From positions 62,001 through 126,000 of the forward strand of contig NW_026970697.1 of NCBI RefSeq assembly GCF_963678635.1: a stretch of 64,000 nucleotides of DNA. Direction: 5' to 3'. Of the stretch, positions 23,740 to 35,110 are shown piece by piece; the first letter of the stretch is position 1; each line of letters starts with the position of its first letter. Under the pieces are notes generated by a model. It worked only from the letters and a program-made list of their open reading frames with translations, was not told the DNA's origin and did no database searches. Source of the stretch: Symsagittifera roscoffensis. Lineage: Eukaryota; Xenacoelomorpha; Acoela; Convolutidae. The translations under genes were made by a program, and so were the position numbers.

Positions 23740-24215
23740 ATCGAGTCCATGTTCCGTATGCAAATGCTGTTCTTTCTGAACAGTGAAGAATATTTGCATA
23801 ACGAAATGGGTAGTTGCTACCCCTCCAAGCTAAACCTGAAAATCAAATTTTGAACTTTTGGGCATGCGTAGTAGTCATCAAAAATTGTAACTTTTGTTTC
23901 CGAAAATTCTGACAGTGTTTTACATTTTTCATAACATTTTGCAAAAAACTCAGTTTCTGGAGCTTTTAGTCTTTTCAATCTTTTTTTTCCAGCTCAGTTT
24001 GTTTATCATGGCCACTGCTCCAATTGATTCCGTGAAGATGATTCGTACACCAAGCAGACTGAGACGTAGTTTCGATCTTTTTGGGAGGAAGAAAGGAAAA
24101 TCCCACAGTTTGTCCATTTTTTAAAACTACTAACTCTTTCATTATTTTTTTATCAATACACTAAATATCAAAAACAACTAGACTCATGCTGTTAACTGTT
24201 TTTGCTGAAGTTTTG
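23740..24215 (-). pseudogene. VLDIEC/HGINW-family Polinton protein pseudogene, P1
   Basis: The minus strand reads SLVVFDI, a stop, then CIDKKIMKELVVLKNGQTVG, FSFLPPKKIETTSQSAWCTN, HLHGINWSSGHDKQTELEKK, KAPETEFFAKCYEKCKTL and YACPKVQNLI. This is the clearest copy of the family. Function unresolved. Confidence 0.45.
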
Positions 24216-24219
24216 GTTA

Positions 24220-24545
24220 AAATGACTAACAATCGAAAATTGCATACACTGATGAAGCTAAAATTTTAACATATAAAAAGAAGAACAATCCAGTCATGTG
24301 ACCAAGAAAACCAGAACTTGGAAATTTAGGTAAAACATAACAATAACCAGGTCCCTTATAAGTAGTATCCGGCTGCATCATGTAAAATTGCATGAAGTCT
24401 GAAAAATTTTGAATTTGCAAAAAAAAGTAATCCATACAGGAATTTCAGTATCCAATTAGACCCCCAAAAGGAAATTTTTGGTCAAATTCTTCCAAAGTTA
24501 TGTTTGGGTCCAAAACAAAACAGCTACAGAGAAAGTAATTTTTTT
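24220..24545 (-). pseudogene. GGLIGY/HDAAG/GPGYCY-family Polinton protein pseudogene, P1
   Basis: Homologous to 12386-12661: FGGLIGY, a stop, NSCMDYFF, then FFRLHAILHDAAG; the GPGYCY equivalent is shifted to another frame (GPGYCYVLPKFPSSGFLGH in 24226-24435). Frame changes show loss of function. Confidence 0.45.
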
Positions 24546-26490
24546 TCTTTTTGTGTTTGATGAAAAGTCATGCTTAATTCATCAAAAACTTCTTAGAATC
24601 TCATTGAGTTTCTATACGTTCAATTTCTACAGTGCATTCGTCAATTTTGGTTCAAGTTTTTTTTGAATGTTTCTACATATGACGAAAATGAGAGGATAAA
24701 ATCAACAAGTTTTTGATAGTCTTCTTTTTCCAACTGAAAAATCTGATTGTTTTTCTAAGTGTTTCCTTTTCTACGATACTCTATTAGAACTTTTTTAAAT
24801 ATCTGAACGATAACTTAGAAAATTTTTTGTCTTCAATTATGCAAAGTCCACTCAAATTGAGAAATTTGTGATTTCGTTTCCAAATCTTGCAATTTTGGTA
24901 AACTTTGAGTTTCCAAAATTCTTAGTGAACATTTCTGGGAATTTTCTTGAAAGACGATATGAAAAACTCCCAATTTACTTTCAAGCTTCAAAACAAGATT
25001 TCTTGAAAAACTAATATTCCAATTCATACTGCTCAGCTCAAAGAACTTTTAAAAAATGAATCAAGAAGAGGAATTTTGAATTACCTTACTATGATAACAT
25101 CACTCAACAAAATTATTGAACATTACAATGCTCAACAAACAAAAAATCTCCCTAGAGTTGGGCGAGTTTTTGAAATCGTTCAAAGTATAGTTGACTTAGA
25201 CATCTTGTTTCAAGACTTCATTCTCCTTTGCAGGGAAGAGTCGAACCTGAATGTAGGGTGGCTTCATCAAGATGTGAAGTTTTCAATCAATTGAATCGTG
25301 CAGTCGAACACAACTTGAAATGTAGATAACCGGAGAAAAAACCAAGTGTTGCAAAGAAACGCCTTCAGCAAAAATTTTCAAAAGAGATTATCTCAGTTTT
25401 GCTAAGAAGCTTGCGTCCACTCAGACTCTTCGATCAGCTTTTTCGGAAAGGAATCGAAAAGTTCAAAACTCAAGGTATGAGGGTGATTTGTTGAAAATTG
25501 TTGATTGTTTCATTAATGGTTATGGTACTGTAAACAGTGAGTGTGTCAATTTTTCTATTAAGATTTGAATATTTGTTTCTAAAAATCTTGTCAAAACTGT
25601 TCTTAATTAAATACAAAAGTTTTTCAACGAATAAATTTGTAATTTTCATCACGTGTGCAAAAGTTAACTCAAAATTTTTTCGCAAGATGTAAGTTTTGAT
25701 TTGAATTTTTGAGCACGTTTTCAAAAAATTATATAGGCTTTACCACAAGATGCAAAAAATGTTCTGGTTTTCTTAACAAGTGTGTAAATGACTTCAAAAA
25801 AATTTTCTGTTAGATGCAAGGTTTAATGTGGTTTTTTTGAAAACAATTACAAAAATCTAACTTCTTTTTTCTGATGCATATGCAAAAAACTCAAATATTT
25901 TTTGTAAAAAAGTTGTTAAATTATTGCTAAAAGTATTCATAATTCAATTGATGACTTTGAGTGCTTTTCCGTATCTTAATAAATTGTTTTCCGAAATTTT
26001 TGATCAATATACCAGCAAAAAATGAATGTTTCAATGATCAAAATCAAAAATAACAAAATCATAAATAGTAATTTTCAACAGTGCAAGAAAATCTTGCTAC
26101 AATTTTTTTAAAATGCGAAAATATTTAAGAAAATTTTCTTTAATTTGCGAGATTTTCTTTTATTTTTTTAACAAAATTTTTGCATGGTGAGAATTCTAAC
26201 ATGTTAGCAAAAATTGAGATATTTTTTTGTCAGTTGTGAAAAAAATTTTGTGAAACCTTTACAAGATGTTATATTCGGATTAATTTTTTTTCAGCTTTCT
26301 AACAAAACTTTGTAGAAGTTTACCAATTGCACAAAAAGTTTGATTTTTAACAAAGTTTTTCAATAAGTTTATAAAAAACACTTTACCTTTGAAATTTTTT
26401 AACAAACTTTTCTATGACGTTTTCTGTTTGTTCCTGTTTCTTTAAAATAAAATTACTAGATGCAAAGGAAATGAATTACAAAACACAAGA
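24546..26490. other. AT-rich P1 interior with gene G traces, no intact gene
   Basis: 25130-25290 (minus) resembles gene G (IQVRLFPAKENEVLKQDV). Plus-strand 25280-25470 resembles the P0 ORF at 34248-34628 (QLNRAVEHNL). From 25500 to 26490 the sequence is parallel to P0 35100-36030 and is very A/T rich with no recognisable coding. These stretches may be introns, promoters or decayed genes. Confidence 0.4.
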
Positions 26491-26499
26491 AAACATCCA

Positions 26500-27080
26500 A
26501 ATTATTTACTAATCAAAGAGCTGTCGAGCGGCTGAGTTCTCAAATTTTTGCAAGTTCTCAATGGAGCGCAAAGCTGGTCTTGCTTCCATCACTGGTGGTT
26601 CGCTAATTGGATTTCTTGGCTCAAAGAACCCTTCTTTCTCTTCGATGGTAATTGGGTTGTCCACAGACCCCTCTTCTCAAGGAAAGAGGAAATTGTCGAC
26701 TGATGGAGCCACATATCTAGAGTCAGGAGTTTCGGTGGAGTTCATTCCCACAAGCTCGGTCAATTCCTCCATCAATTGCAATTCTCCAAGTTGGTTCTCT
26801 GTAGGGGGTACTTGCAATATATGATGTTTGTTGAAATCTCTGCGCATCACCTCCAACATGGGCCAGACTTGGATTGAGATGTCCATTCATGCTAGAAAAA
26901 CTCCACAAACTGTTTGTCGCACTTGGATTTGTATTAAATCAGCCGAAAAATTTACCGAGAACATAAGGTTGTTGTTTTGCACTGAGAAGATCATTTTGAG
27001 CACTAAGTTGCGAGGGAAATTGAATAAGCAAAAGGTTCCGAGTAGAAACAAAATTTACAGTTGCGAGAGAAAAAGTTGAC
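26500..27080 (-). pseudogene. Gene X, uncharacterised Polinton protein, P1
   Basis: Minus strand; an open stretch at 26677-26886 includes VWPMLEVMRRDFNKHHILQV and LGELQLMEELTELVGMNSTE. After a stop it continues EEGSVDNPITIEE, shared with P0 36051-36242 (VDNPITIEEDKGFSEPR, ending KLKKSAARQLFDI). Upstream is a Gln-rich piece (DLLSAKQQPYVLG). It is divergent from the polymerase gene across a shared promoter region. Confidence 0.4.
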
Positions 27081-27206
27081 GGTGGTTAAGTTGAAATTAA
27101 AATATTTAGAGCTGAGCGAGGAGGTAGTTGACGGTAGTTAAGCTGAAAAGAAAATGGTTTTAAGTTAAGAGAGAGGGGTACCTTCAATTCGAATGCGTGG
27201 GTTTAA

Positions 27207-27385
27207 CCAATCAGAATGGGTTTTCCTTATTTGGATTGTAGTCGTGTTCAATCATATTTCAGCTTCCTTTTATGGAATTCTTATAGAAAAGCTGTGTCCA
27301 ATCGGAAACAAAGCTCCATTTCACCTATTGTCGTTTTCAATCACAAAATTGATCAATTTTGTTCAAATTGTCATACCCAATCAGA
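27207..27385 (+). promoter_or_regulatory. Array of five CCAAT-type boxes, P1
   Basis: CCAATCAGA or close variants at 27207, 27248 (TCAATCATA), 27298 (CCAATCGGA), 27337 (TCAATCACA) and 27377, spaced 39-50 bp, all in the same orientation. Parallel arrays occur in P0 (36739-36930) and at 44671-44913. CCAATCAGA is the NF-Y consensus. They lie between gene X and the polymerase; one more lies at 28413. Confidence 0.55.
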
Positions 27386-28243
27386 CAAAAGTTTAAATTT
27401 TAAGAACTTAATTTTTCCAAGTATGTAAAAAAGAAACAAAAGCAATCGCAAAAATAAATGACCAAATTTTGTTTGCTGTAAAAATAAGAAGTATTGCCGA
27501 TATAAATAACAAAAGAAGGAAAACTATTAAAAGTAGCATCTCTACAAGTCTTCTCATCAAGTTAATTGAATTGTCTTTATATAATCAATGAGAAAATGCT
27601 AATTTGTGAATAGATAGTCAAATTCATTGACTTTGATGTAGACTTGAGAGGATAGATCGAAATTGAAGAATTTTTCACAGCAAATCTCTGGAAATCTGAT
27701 TCCAAAGCTGATCATGCAAGATTTTGAACCTTCAAAGTCTTTAAAGAAATGGAGGAATAAAGAACTTTACTGGGGTGTTTTGACAAATCTGGGAGTTAGG
27801 TAGGGAAGAAAAAGAGTTTTTGAAATAGTTTTGTACGAATTTTTTTAACTTCTAATTTTCTAAAACAAATAAAAGTTTTTTTCTGGTCAGTTGTAACTCA
27901 GCAGTAATTTTATAGCTTCGATATGCAATTTGTGGAACAAAAATAAATTCTTCGATTGAGTAAGTTCCCTAAAGAGACCTTTGATTAGTCGGATAACTCT
28001 GTTTTGGACAACATAAACGTCCAAAAAATTGTGAAAAAAAGAACGAGTCTACATCTATTTCATCATTAAGAAAATCACACGAAGTATTTTCTTTTTTCTT
28101 GTAAAGTAACTCGAGGAAGTTCAAATGCTTTTAACTGACATTCTTCAAAAAGAATTGTTTTTGAATCAAAGTTATGTCTAGAAACTGCTTAGTTCTGATT
28201 GGTTTAAAATTTTTTCTTGAAATTTCTAGAATTTTTGAAGGAA

Positions 28244-28375
28244 TGACGTAGGCAATGACGTCATTATCGTAAAAGGAAAATTGCTTAAGCTGTGACGTCA
28301 CTTCTAATGAAAAAATGAGGTCTTTACCATAAAAAGGTAATTGCGTAGACGATGACGTCATTGTTAGTATAAAAA
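28244..28375 (+). promoter_or_regulatory. CRE cluster and TATA box of the P1 polymerase gene
   Basis: Three perfect TGACGTCA palindromes at 28256, 28293 and 28353, with a half-like TGACGTA at 28244, followed by TATAAAAA at 28368-28375, about 185 bp before the polymerase ATG at 28557. CRE/ATF sites next to a TATA box are a recognised eukaryotic and adenovirus early-promoter design. A GTAAGTATC splice-donor-like site at about 28480 and its P0 counterpart at about 37815 suggest a 5'UTR intron. Confidence 0.6.
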
Positions 28376-28556
28376 CGCTTATTTTATTGGGTTAAATACT
28401 TCATTTTGTTTGCCAATCAGAAACAGTCAATAGAACTTTACTTCAAATTTTACATTTCGCTACTTGAAAAAAAGAAAAAAGTAAGTATCTTCATTCAATT
28501 GGAATTTTAAAGCTTTAATTTTGGAACATTTCTAATGTCCTGATTTTTTTTAAATA

Positions 28557-31500
28557 ATGCCTGACCTTAACCGAAACGAGAAATTGCTCGGGAATACAGG
28601 AGAGTTGATGCTGCTAGACATCGAAAGAGATGTGAAAAAACAAAAAGGAACATAAGTGTCCAAACTGTCTCTTTTATACGAAGAGCAAAGAGGATATGGG
28701 TTATCATGTTGCGAAGAAGCATGCTCAACCAAGTGCGAAGCAGTCAAAAATTTGTCCTTCTTGCGAAAAAGAGTACCCAAGTTACTACTCTCTCCAACAA
28801 AATCGGAGAAAGGAACATAGAACTAAGCAACGGAAACCAAGTGACACGGTGGCTGACTTGACCAAGATTGTGGAGGAAGAAGGGGAAGATGAAGAAAAAT
28901 TTGAGGAGGAAAGTGTGCTTGTCAACATTTTCTTGTGGATACGGAGATGGAAAATGAGAGACATAAGGTATTTAACTTCCAAATTTCCCAGTTAGATACT
29001 AAAATAATCAACGAGAAACTTGAAGAAGTCATCAACAAGCTCGATTCTGCCGCTAAAATCATAATTGCTCTCGGTTTTGTTCTTCAAAGTTTTGAGACTG
29101 GTGAATATTGATATTTCTACGCCCATAAAAACAATACTTTGTTTGAAAAATCTCATTTGCTGTGTACTGAAGCAGACTTGATAACAATCCAAGGAAAAGT
29201 GGAAAAATTTGAAAAAGTTTTTGGGTACATCTGAGCAATGTATCCAAGAACGCCGAAACACAAAGTGGCGATTCAAATGATAACTAACGTCACAATTTTT
29301 GCTCGAAAACATTCCAATGAGATTGGCGGATTCTGTCTTACCCGAACCTTTACTACGACATATGCGAGTGTACTGGCTCTTATCAAACCAAGACAAGAAA
29401 CCTTACAAAAATCATTTGTATCTTATCCGTGCCTTGGCCATGTACATGAATGGACATAATGATCTCGCTTCTGGATACTTTACCTAATTTGTAGCAAAGT
29501 CTGGTTATGATCCTAAAATTTCCGTGGAGTTTTAGTAGAAGACTTACTGTTGTCGAGGAAATTGTTCAAAGAAACATCTTTAGATACAATTTTGATATCC
29601 AAGAAGGAGAATATGTAGGAGAGCTAGCTCAACGAAGCATTGGAGGATTTGATAAAACAGTCAAAACACTGAGATTTAGGAACCATATTAATCATACACG
29701 AATATATAGGTAATTTCTGTAGGTGCTTTCGATGCCCTAGCTGTGACATCTTCTGAGCTTCAATGACAGAGTGAAACATACTTACCCAAAGAACGTGTAT
29801 GAGCTTCAAGAAACCTTGTTTGGAAAGCTAGAAGGACTCACTCTTCCAGTTTCTGAATACAACAAGCTTTTCAAGGCTCTAGCATTTTTCGATTTTGAGT
29901 CGATTTGTGTTCCTACAGATGAACTAAAAGAAACACAAACCACTACTTGGATCGGTTAACATGTACCAATTTCAGTCTCTTTTTTATCAAATCTGATTGA
30001 TGAACCCAACATCTCGTACATCAAGAATACACAGAAATTGACAATTGATTTTGTATCCAACTCGAGCTGTTGGCTGAACAAAGTAAGCTAGAGATGAGAA
30101 AAAAAAATTCAAGATATTGAAGTACCTGTGAATGAAAGAATGAAAATGATCTATAATCAGCCGAAAGAACGTGGTGAAAATTATCCAAGTAACAAACTTG
30201 AGTACAAACACAAATGCATTGAAGTTTCAGAAGAAGCAGATATGACAACACAATTCTTGCAAATTCTTCAAAAATCAATTCAGTGATTTGAAACAACATA
30301 TGTAGAGATAATTAAACACTTCCCCTGTTTGTCGGTTCAACAGTGGTAGATATGATTTGAATTTGATCAAGTCATACTTAATTCACTATTTGAATCGCGA
30401 TGAAGAACAAGAAACATCAGTAATCAAAAAAGCGAACGATTTCAATTCCTTCAAGTTTGGAGATGTACAATTTCTCGACTTAGTGAAGTATCTGGGTGGA
30501 GCAACTACTATGGACTCTTTTCTCAAAGACTATAAAGCTAGCGAAACGAAAGAATTCTTTCCCTATGTGTGTTTTGAAAACCAGACAAAACTCATTTTCG
30601 CGAATTGTCAACATAGGAATCTTTTTCAGTAAACTTAGAAACAATAATCCTCTAGACAAAGACTTTATTGATTATGGAAAGCTGAGAAAGAGTGGGCTTG
30701 ACGAGCAACAAGCGTTGAAAAAGCTTCAAATTAAAGCTGTTCCTCCATCTGGATTGGATAATCACAATTACTTACAAGACACTTGGAAGAAAAACGGAAT
30801 GAGAGTGTTCAAAGGCTTTTTGAAATGATACAACAACAAGGATTTAGTTCCATTTCTGGAGGCAATGCAAAAAATGATTCAGTTTTATCTCAGCAAGGTG
30901 GTAGGTATGTTAAAACTTGGATGTACTCTTCCGAATCTTACAAACATATGTCTGCACAAATCTACAAACTACAAGTTTTATCCATTTTGCGAAAATGATA
31001 AAGATTTGTGTGAAAAAATTCGCGAAGACATGACTGGTGGACCTTCCTTTATTGTGTTAACTCGGGAAGCTGTAGTCGATGAGGCTTTCAGCAGAAACTC
31101 AGCAAATTTTTGTAAATCGGTCGTTGGAATTGATGCAAGTCAGCTCTACCCCTTCTCAATGTGTCAAGAAAAGCCAACAGGATTGTACACGAGATGGGAG
31201 TTTGACACTGATTTGCAGAAATTCAAGGCTAGACATAATCGATCTCCCAACTTTGAGAATATGGTCATATCTTTCTACCATGAACAATGACCAGAATGCA
31301 AAACTGAGAGTTTTTTCACATCTCGAAAACTGAAAAAAATCGACTGTTTTAATGTGGACGGTTATTGTGATCACTGTAAAACAGTGTTCGAAGCCATGGG
31401 ATGTTACTACCATTTTTGTTCCGGTCAAGAAGTTAGCCCATCCTCAACAGATAATGATAGTGAACGAGGTAATAAAGGAGAGAGTTGGAGAATATGCGAC

Positions 31501-32838
31501 GAGAATACATTAAAGAGAAAGAATATAAAGTTGAAGAAAAATGTGAGGGCGAGTAATGGGAAAAACTTAAAACCAATGACAAGATCAAAAAACTCGGTCA
31601 GAACCAATTTTCCTTACAAAAAACCTCTTTCTACAGACTCCCTTCTGGTAAAAATAAAAGATGGATCCCTTTTTGGCCACATTCAGAGCGACGTAGTTGT
31701 TCCAGATGAACTGAATCAAATTTTAGGAATTTCCTCCAATTTTCAAAACTACTGAGGCTGGAAGAAATTATATTGGAAATTACACGAAGAATTTTGCAAT
31801 TGAAAACCAAATGCTAACCCATCCTCAAAGAATGCTGATTTCTAGTTTCAAGCTGGAAAATGTAACAGTAATAACTCCTGTGTTCAACTTTTATTTGGAA
31901 CTTGGCTTGCAGTGCACCAAAATTCACCGCTTTGTTCAATATACTCAACGGATACGCTTCATTATTTTAGTTCAATTAGTGGTTGATGCGAGAAGAGAAC
32001 GAGATGAATACACTCTATCAGGAGTTGTAGCAGAAAGAATTAAACTTTTGTGTAATTCATCGTATGGATATCAGATCATGGACAGATCGAGGCATACAAT
32101 TACGAAGTATCTGAACGATGACAAAACACATAAAAGCGATCAATGAGCCATTGTTTAAAAGTTTAAATACAGTTGAAAAAAACTTGTTTGATGTGGAGTT
32201 GTTGAAATCAACCATTGAACATAGAAAATCCATCATTAATGGCTTTTCATACTTCAGTATGCAAAGCTGAGAATGTTTGAAAACTGTTATAACTTCTTTG
32301 ACAAGTTCTGTGATGTAAATAATATTGAAAAGTTGGAGATGGATACAGACTCCTTCTACTTAGCACTAGATGAAAAAAATTTATATGACTCTATCCAACC
32401 AGAAAAAAAAAAGACATTTGGGCAATAATGAAGGAAAATGACTGCAGAGACTCTTTCAAAGCAGATGCAAAATCTAATTTCTTCCCTCGAACGTGTTGCA
32501 GTATCCAAAAAAAGCATAGTAAACTGGAGATGGGACTTTTCAAAGAGGGAATTAACTGCACAGAATTGCTATGTTTATGTAGCAATATTTATTGCTGCTA
32601 TGACAACAAAACAGAAAAATTCAAATTTAGAAGCAAAGGATTGAACCAGCGAGTTCTAGAAGATTCTGATGATGGACCCATGTCAAAGTACAGGAGGGTT
32701 CTCGATGACGCAATTAATCTAACTTCTTCTAAGAGAGAATTCAAAAGTATAAATCATATGGTTGCTACATATGAACAGACGAAGAAAGGACTGAGTTACT
32801 TTTATCCAAAAAGACAATTTCAAGATGATGGAATTTAA
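28557..32838 (+). pseudogene. Protein-primed type B DNA polymerase (pPolB) pseudogene, P1
   Basis: Replicates the linear Polinton genome using a protein primer. The N-terminus has zinc-finger-like CPSCEKEYPSYYSL. Exonuclease motifs: FFDFESICVPT near 29890 and FNSGRYDLNLIKSYLIHYL near 30340. The family-typical block LVKYLGGATTMDSFLKDY is at about 30480. Polymerase motif A: GIDASQLYPFSM (31127). Motif B: IKLLCNSSYGYQIMDRS (about 32040). Motif C: MDTDSFYLAL (32339). The C-terminus TKKGLSYFYPKRQFQDDGI ends at 32838. Start chosen at ATG 28557 by alignment with P0. Numerous frameshifts and stops. Confidence 0.9.
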
Positions 32839-32934
32839 ACAAAACCATTGTACTTGTAAGAACTGATCTGATGTAGTAAAGTTGTTCTTGATGTCGTATT
32901 ATATTGCTTTTATGATTTTAAAAAGTAAAATTTT

Positions 32935-33494
32935 GCGGTAAACCTGTTATACAAGCAGTGATTTATATATTTTTGTAATTAAATTTTTTTGTCTCGAAAA
33001 ATTTTACTTTTTTGAAAATTCAGTAGGTTTCAGAATAGATTCAGATTCATAGAAATTAAATTTTTCTAATAAAATTTCACTAGATTAATTTATAGCAAAT
33101 CTTATCGTGCTTTGGAATTTTTTGAAAAAAGTTTCAATTTTTTTGATGAAAATTCCAAGTTTTTCACGGAAACTCTTACCCTTGACTTACCATGAACCAA
33201 AAAACTAAATACATAACTCTAGTTCTACAATTTACACGTAATTAATAATTAATTGTTCCCAATTAGATAACGTCCGCCTAGGTTTTTGCGAAAAAACCAA
33301 ACATTTCCACTCAAAAACCAAAGAAAAATCGTTTTACGTACCATTATCTTACCATCACACAAACCATAAAATTTTACTATCGGTATTCCCAATCTTAATA
33401 GATAACATGACGGACTGGACATCTATAACGTATCTTAATACATGAGCTCTGTCAAGCAGCCCCCGCCCCCACTTCAGCTGCAACGTCTACTACT
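32935..33494 (-). repeat. P1 right terminal inverted repeat
   Basis: Inverted match to 17828-18365 and 13391-13925; the reverse complement begins AGTAGTAGACGTTG. The two repeats have diverged visibly. Outside it comes GTTTCT, then sequence that continues gene G of P0. Confidence 0.85.
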
Positions 33495-33500
33495 GTTTCT

Positions 33501-33780
33501 TGTTCACACTGTACTTCTTGATTGTGACACACATCCTTCTCTTCTTGTATGTTGCTACGTCATACACCGCATGACAGTTCGCAAGTTCCTGCTCCAAAGT
33601 TGAGTCTTTGTCAGAATAGGGTTCCAATACAGGAGAAAGTCCAAGTTTTTCAGCAGTATGAATAACAGTATTCCGTTTCGCTGATATCCTTTGCCCTTCT
33701 TTTTTACCAAGATAGACTTGCTGGGTTTTGTCGCTTTCTCCCAATTCATTCTACTTTTAGCAATTGGGAGCAAAGTTCAA
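33501..33780 (-). pseudogene. Gene G, 5' part, beyond the P1 insertion (P0)
   Basis: The minus strand reads SDKTQQVYLGKKEGQRISAK, TAEKLGLSPVLEPYSDKD and ATYKKRRMCVTIKKYSVNK just before the P1 end. The uninterrupted homologue at 47115-47345 joins a CVTIKKY segment directly to IQTQLFTAKE. I do not recognise the protein. Confidence 0.5.
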
Positions 33781-34247
33781 AGTAAATATTTACGTAGTAG
33801 GATTTTTGGAAAATCTCCAAAATTCTTTTTTGGTTCTTAGCAAAGTCAATATAGTTGAATGATATCTTTTCGTGAATACACTTTTGATTTGAGATTCATA
33901 GCCAACTGATCAGTAGTCGATTTTTCAAAATAATGATATTTGTAAATATTTAGAAATTAGGAAATGTAGATGACTCACTGTGCGTTCTGAATAAGGTATT
34001 TTTACCTTACATGGAAAAATGAGTAGGTGATGATCCAAATATGAACATTGTGTAGGTGATTGAACTACTATTTAAGCAATCCAATGTAGAAAAAAAATAT
34101 TTTTCAACAAGTAATCGGTGATGGCATATTCTATGTGTCAAGCATTTCTTTTTTTTAATCGGACTACAATGCAAAATCTCTTTTCATCTCTGTCTCAGAA
34201 AAACTTTATGAAAACTTCCATGTCACCCAAGACTACTGTGTGTCTAA

Positions 34248-34628
34248 CATTTCATCATTCTGCCCAGTGAAAAATGCAAACTTCATTTAGTTTTAATCGG
34301 ATCATCGCTCGATCAATTTTTGCAAAGATTAGATGAATATCATTTCATTTACCAAATTATCGACTGTATACATTCTTCATACAAATACAGATTTTATTCC
34401 AATACTATTTCATCAAGAGGTGGAGTTTTCAGTCAATTGAATCGTGCAGTCGAACACAACTTGAACGTTAGAATACCGAAAAATTTACCCAGTGTTGCAA
34501 AGAAACGCGTGCTGCGAAAAAAAAATCAAAAGACATTATCTCAGTTCTGCTCAGAAGCTTGCGTCCACTCAGACTCTTGGATCAGCTTTTTTGGAAAGGA
34601 TTCGAAATGTTCAAAACTCAATGTATGA
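34248..34628 (+). CDS. Hypothetical basic ORF, P0
   Basis: 126 codons without an ATG after a stop at 34245: HFIILPSEKCKLHLVLIGSS, LDQFLQRLDEYHFIYQIIDC, then GVFSQLNRAVEHNLNVRIPK and a Lys/Arg-rich VAKKRVLRKKNQK. Part is repeated in tandem at 34816-35040, and a broken homologue is in P1 at 25280-25470. Plus strand, opposite to gene G. Recurrence in two elements suggests a former gene; function unknown. Confidence 0.35.
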   Translation, partial: HFIILPSEKCKLHLVLIGSSLDQFLQRLDEYHFIYQIIDCIHSSYKYRFYSNTISSRGGVFSQLNRAVEHNLNVRIPKNLPSVAKKRVLRKKNQKTLSQFCSEACVHSDSWISFFGKDSKCSKLNV

Positions 34629-35110
34629 GACTGATTTTCTCAAAATCTTCTCAAAATTGATTTTATTTAAAATCAAAAAATTTATGAACGAATGAATTTG
34701 TTATTTTAAGCACGACTGCAAAAATTAACTGTACCTATTCGACTGTATACATTCTTCATACAAATACAGATTTTATTCCAATATTATTTCATCAAGAGGT
34801 GGAGTTTTCAGTCAATTGAATCGTGCAGTCGAACACAACTTGAACGTTAGAAAACCGAAAAATTTACCCAGTGTTGCAAAGAAACGCGTGCTGCGAAAAA
34901 AAAATCAAAAGACATTATCTCAGTTCTGCTCAGAAGCTTGCGTCTACTCAGACTCTTGGATCAGCTTTTTTTGGAAAGGATTCGAAATGTTCAAAACTCA
35001 ATGTATGAGACTGATTTTCTCAAAATCTTCTCAAAATTGATTTTTTTTAAAATCAAAAAATTTTTCAACGAATAAATTTGTAATTTTCAGCACGTCTGCA
35101 AAAATTAACT
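34360..35110. repeat. Two-copy ~380-bp tandem duplication in P0
   Basis: CGACTGTATACATTCTTC starts at about 34360 and again at about 34739, and the copies run in parallel to about 35100 with few differences. The second copy has an extra T within the run near 34967. Only P0 has it; P1 is single-copy here. Confidence 0.8.

Larger units (their letters stand above)
17828..33494 (+). mobile_element. Polinton/Maverick element P1 (degenerate, both ends present)
   Basis: 15,667 bp with ~540-bp terminal inverted repeats beginning AGT and ending ACT. Minus strand from right to left: ATPase, gene Q, integrase, minor capsid, core protein, MCP, small ORF, protease. Plus strand: protein-primed polymerase ending ~100 bp before the right repeat. 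Divergent two-block layout, size and gene set are those of a Polinton. The element sits in gene G of P0; flanks CTGGCT and GTTTCT occupy the position of CCAGCT in the uninterrupted homologue near 47240, so they are probably a decayed 6-bp target duplication. All genes are disabled. Confidence 0.85.

Noticed and set aside
33490..33500. Exact 6-bp target duplication for P1
   Set aside because: CTGGCT and GTTTCT differ at three positions; I report it only as a decayed duplication supported by the empty site.
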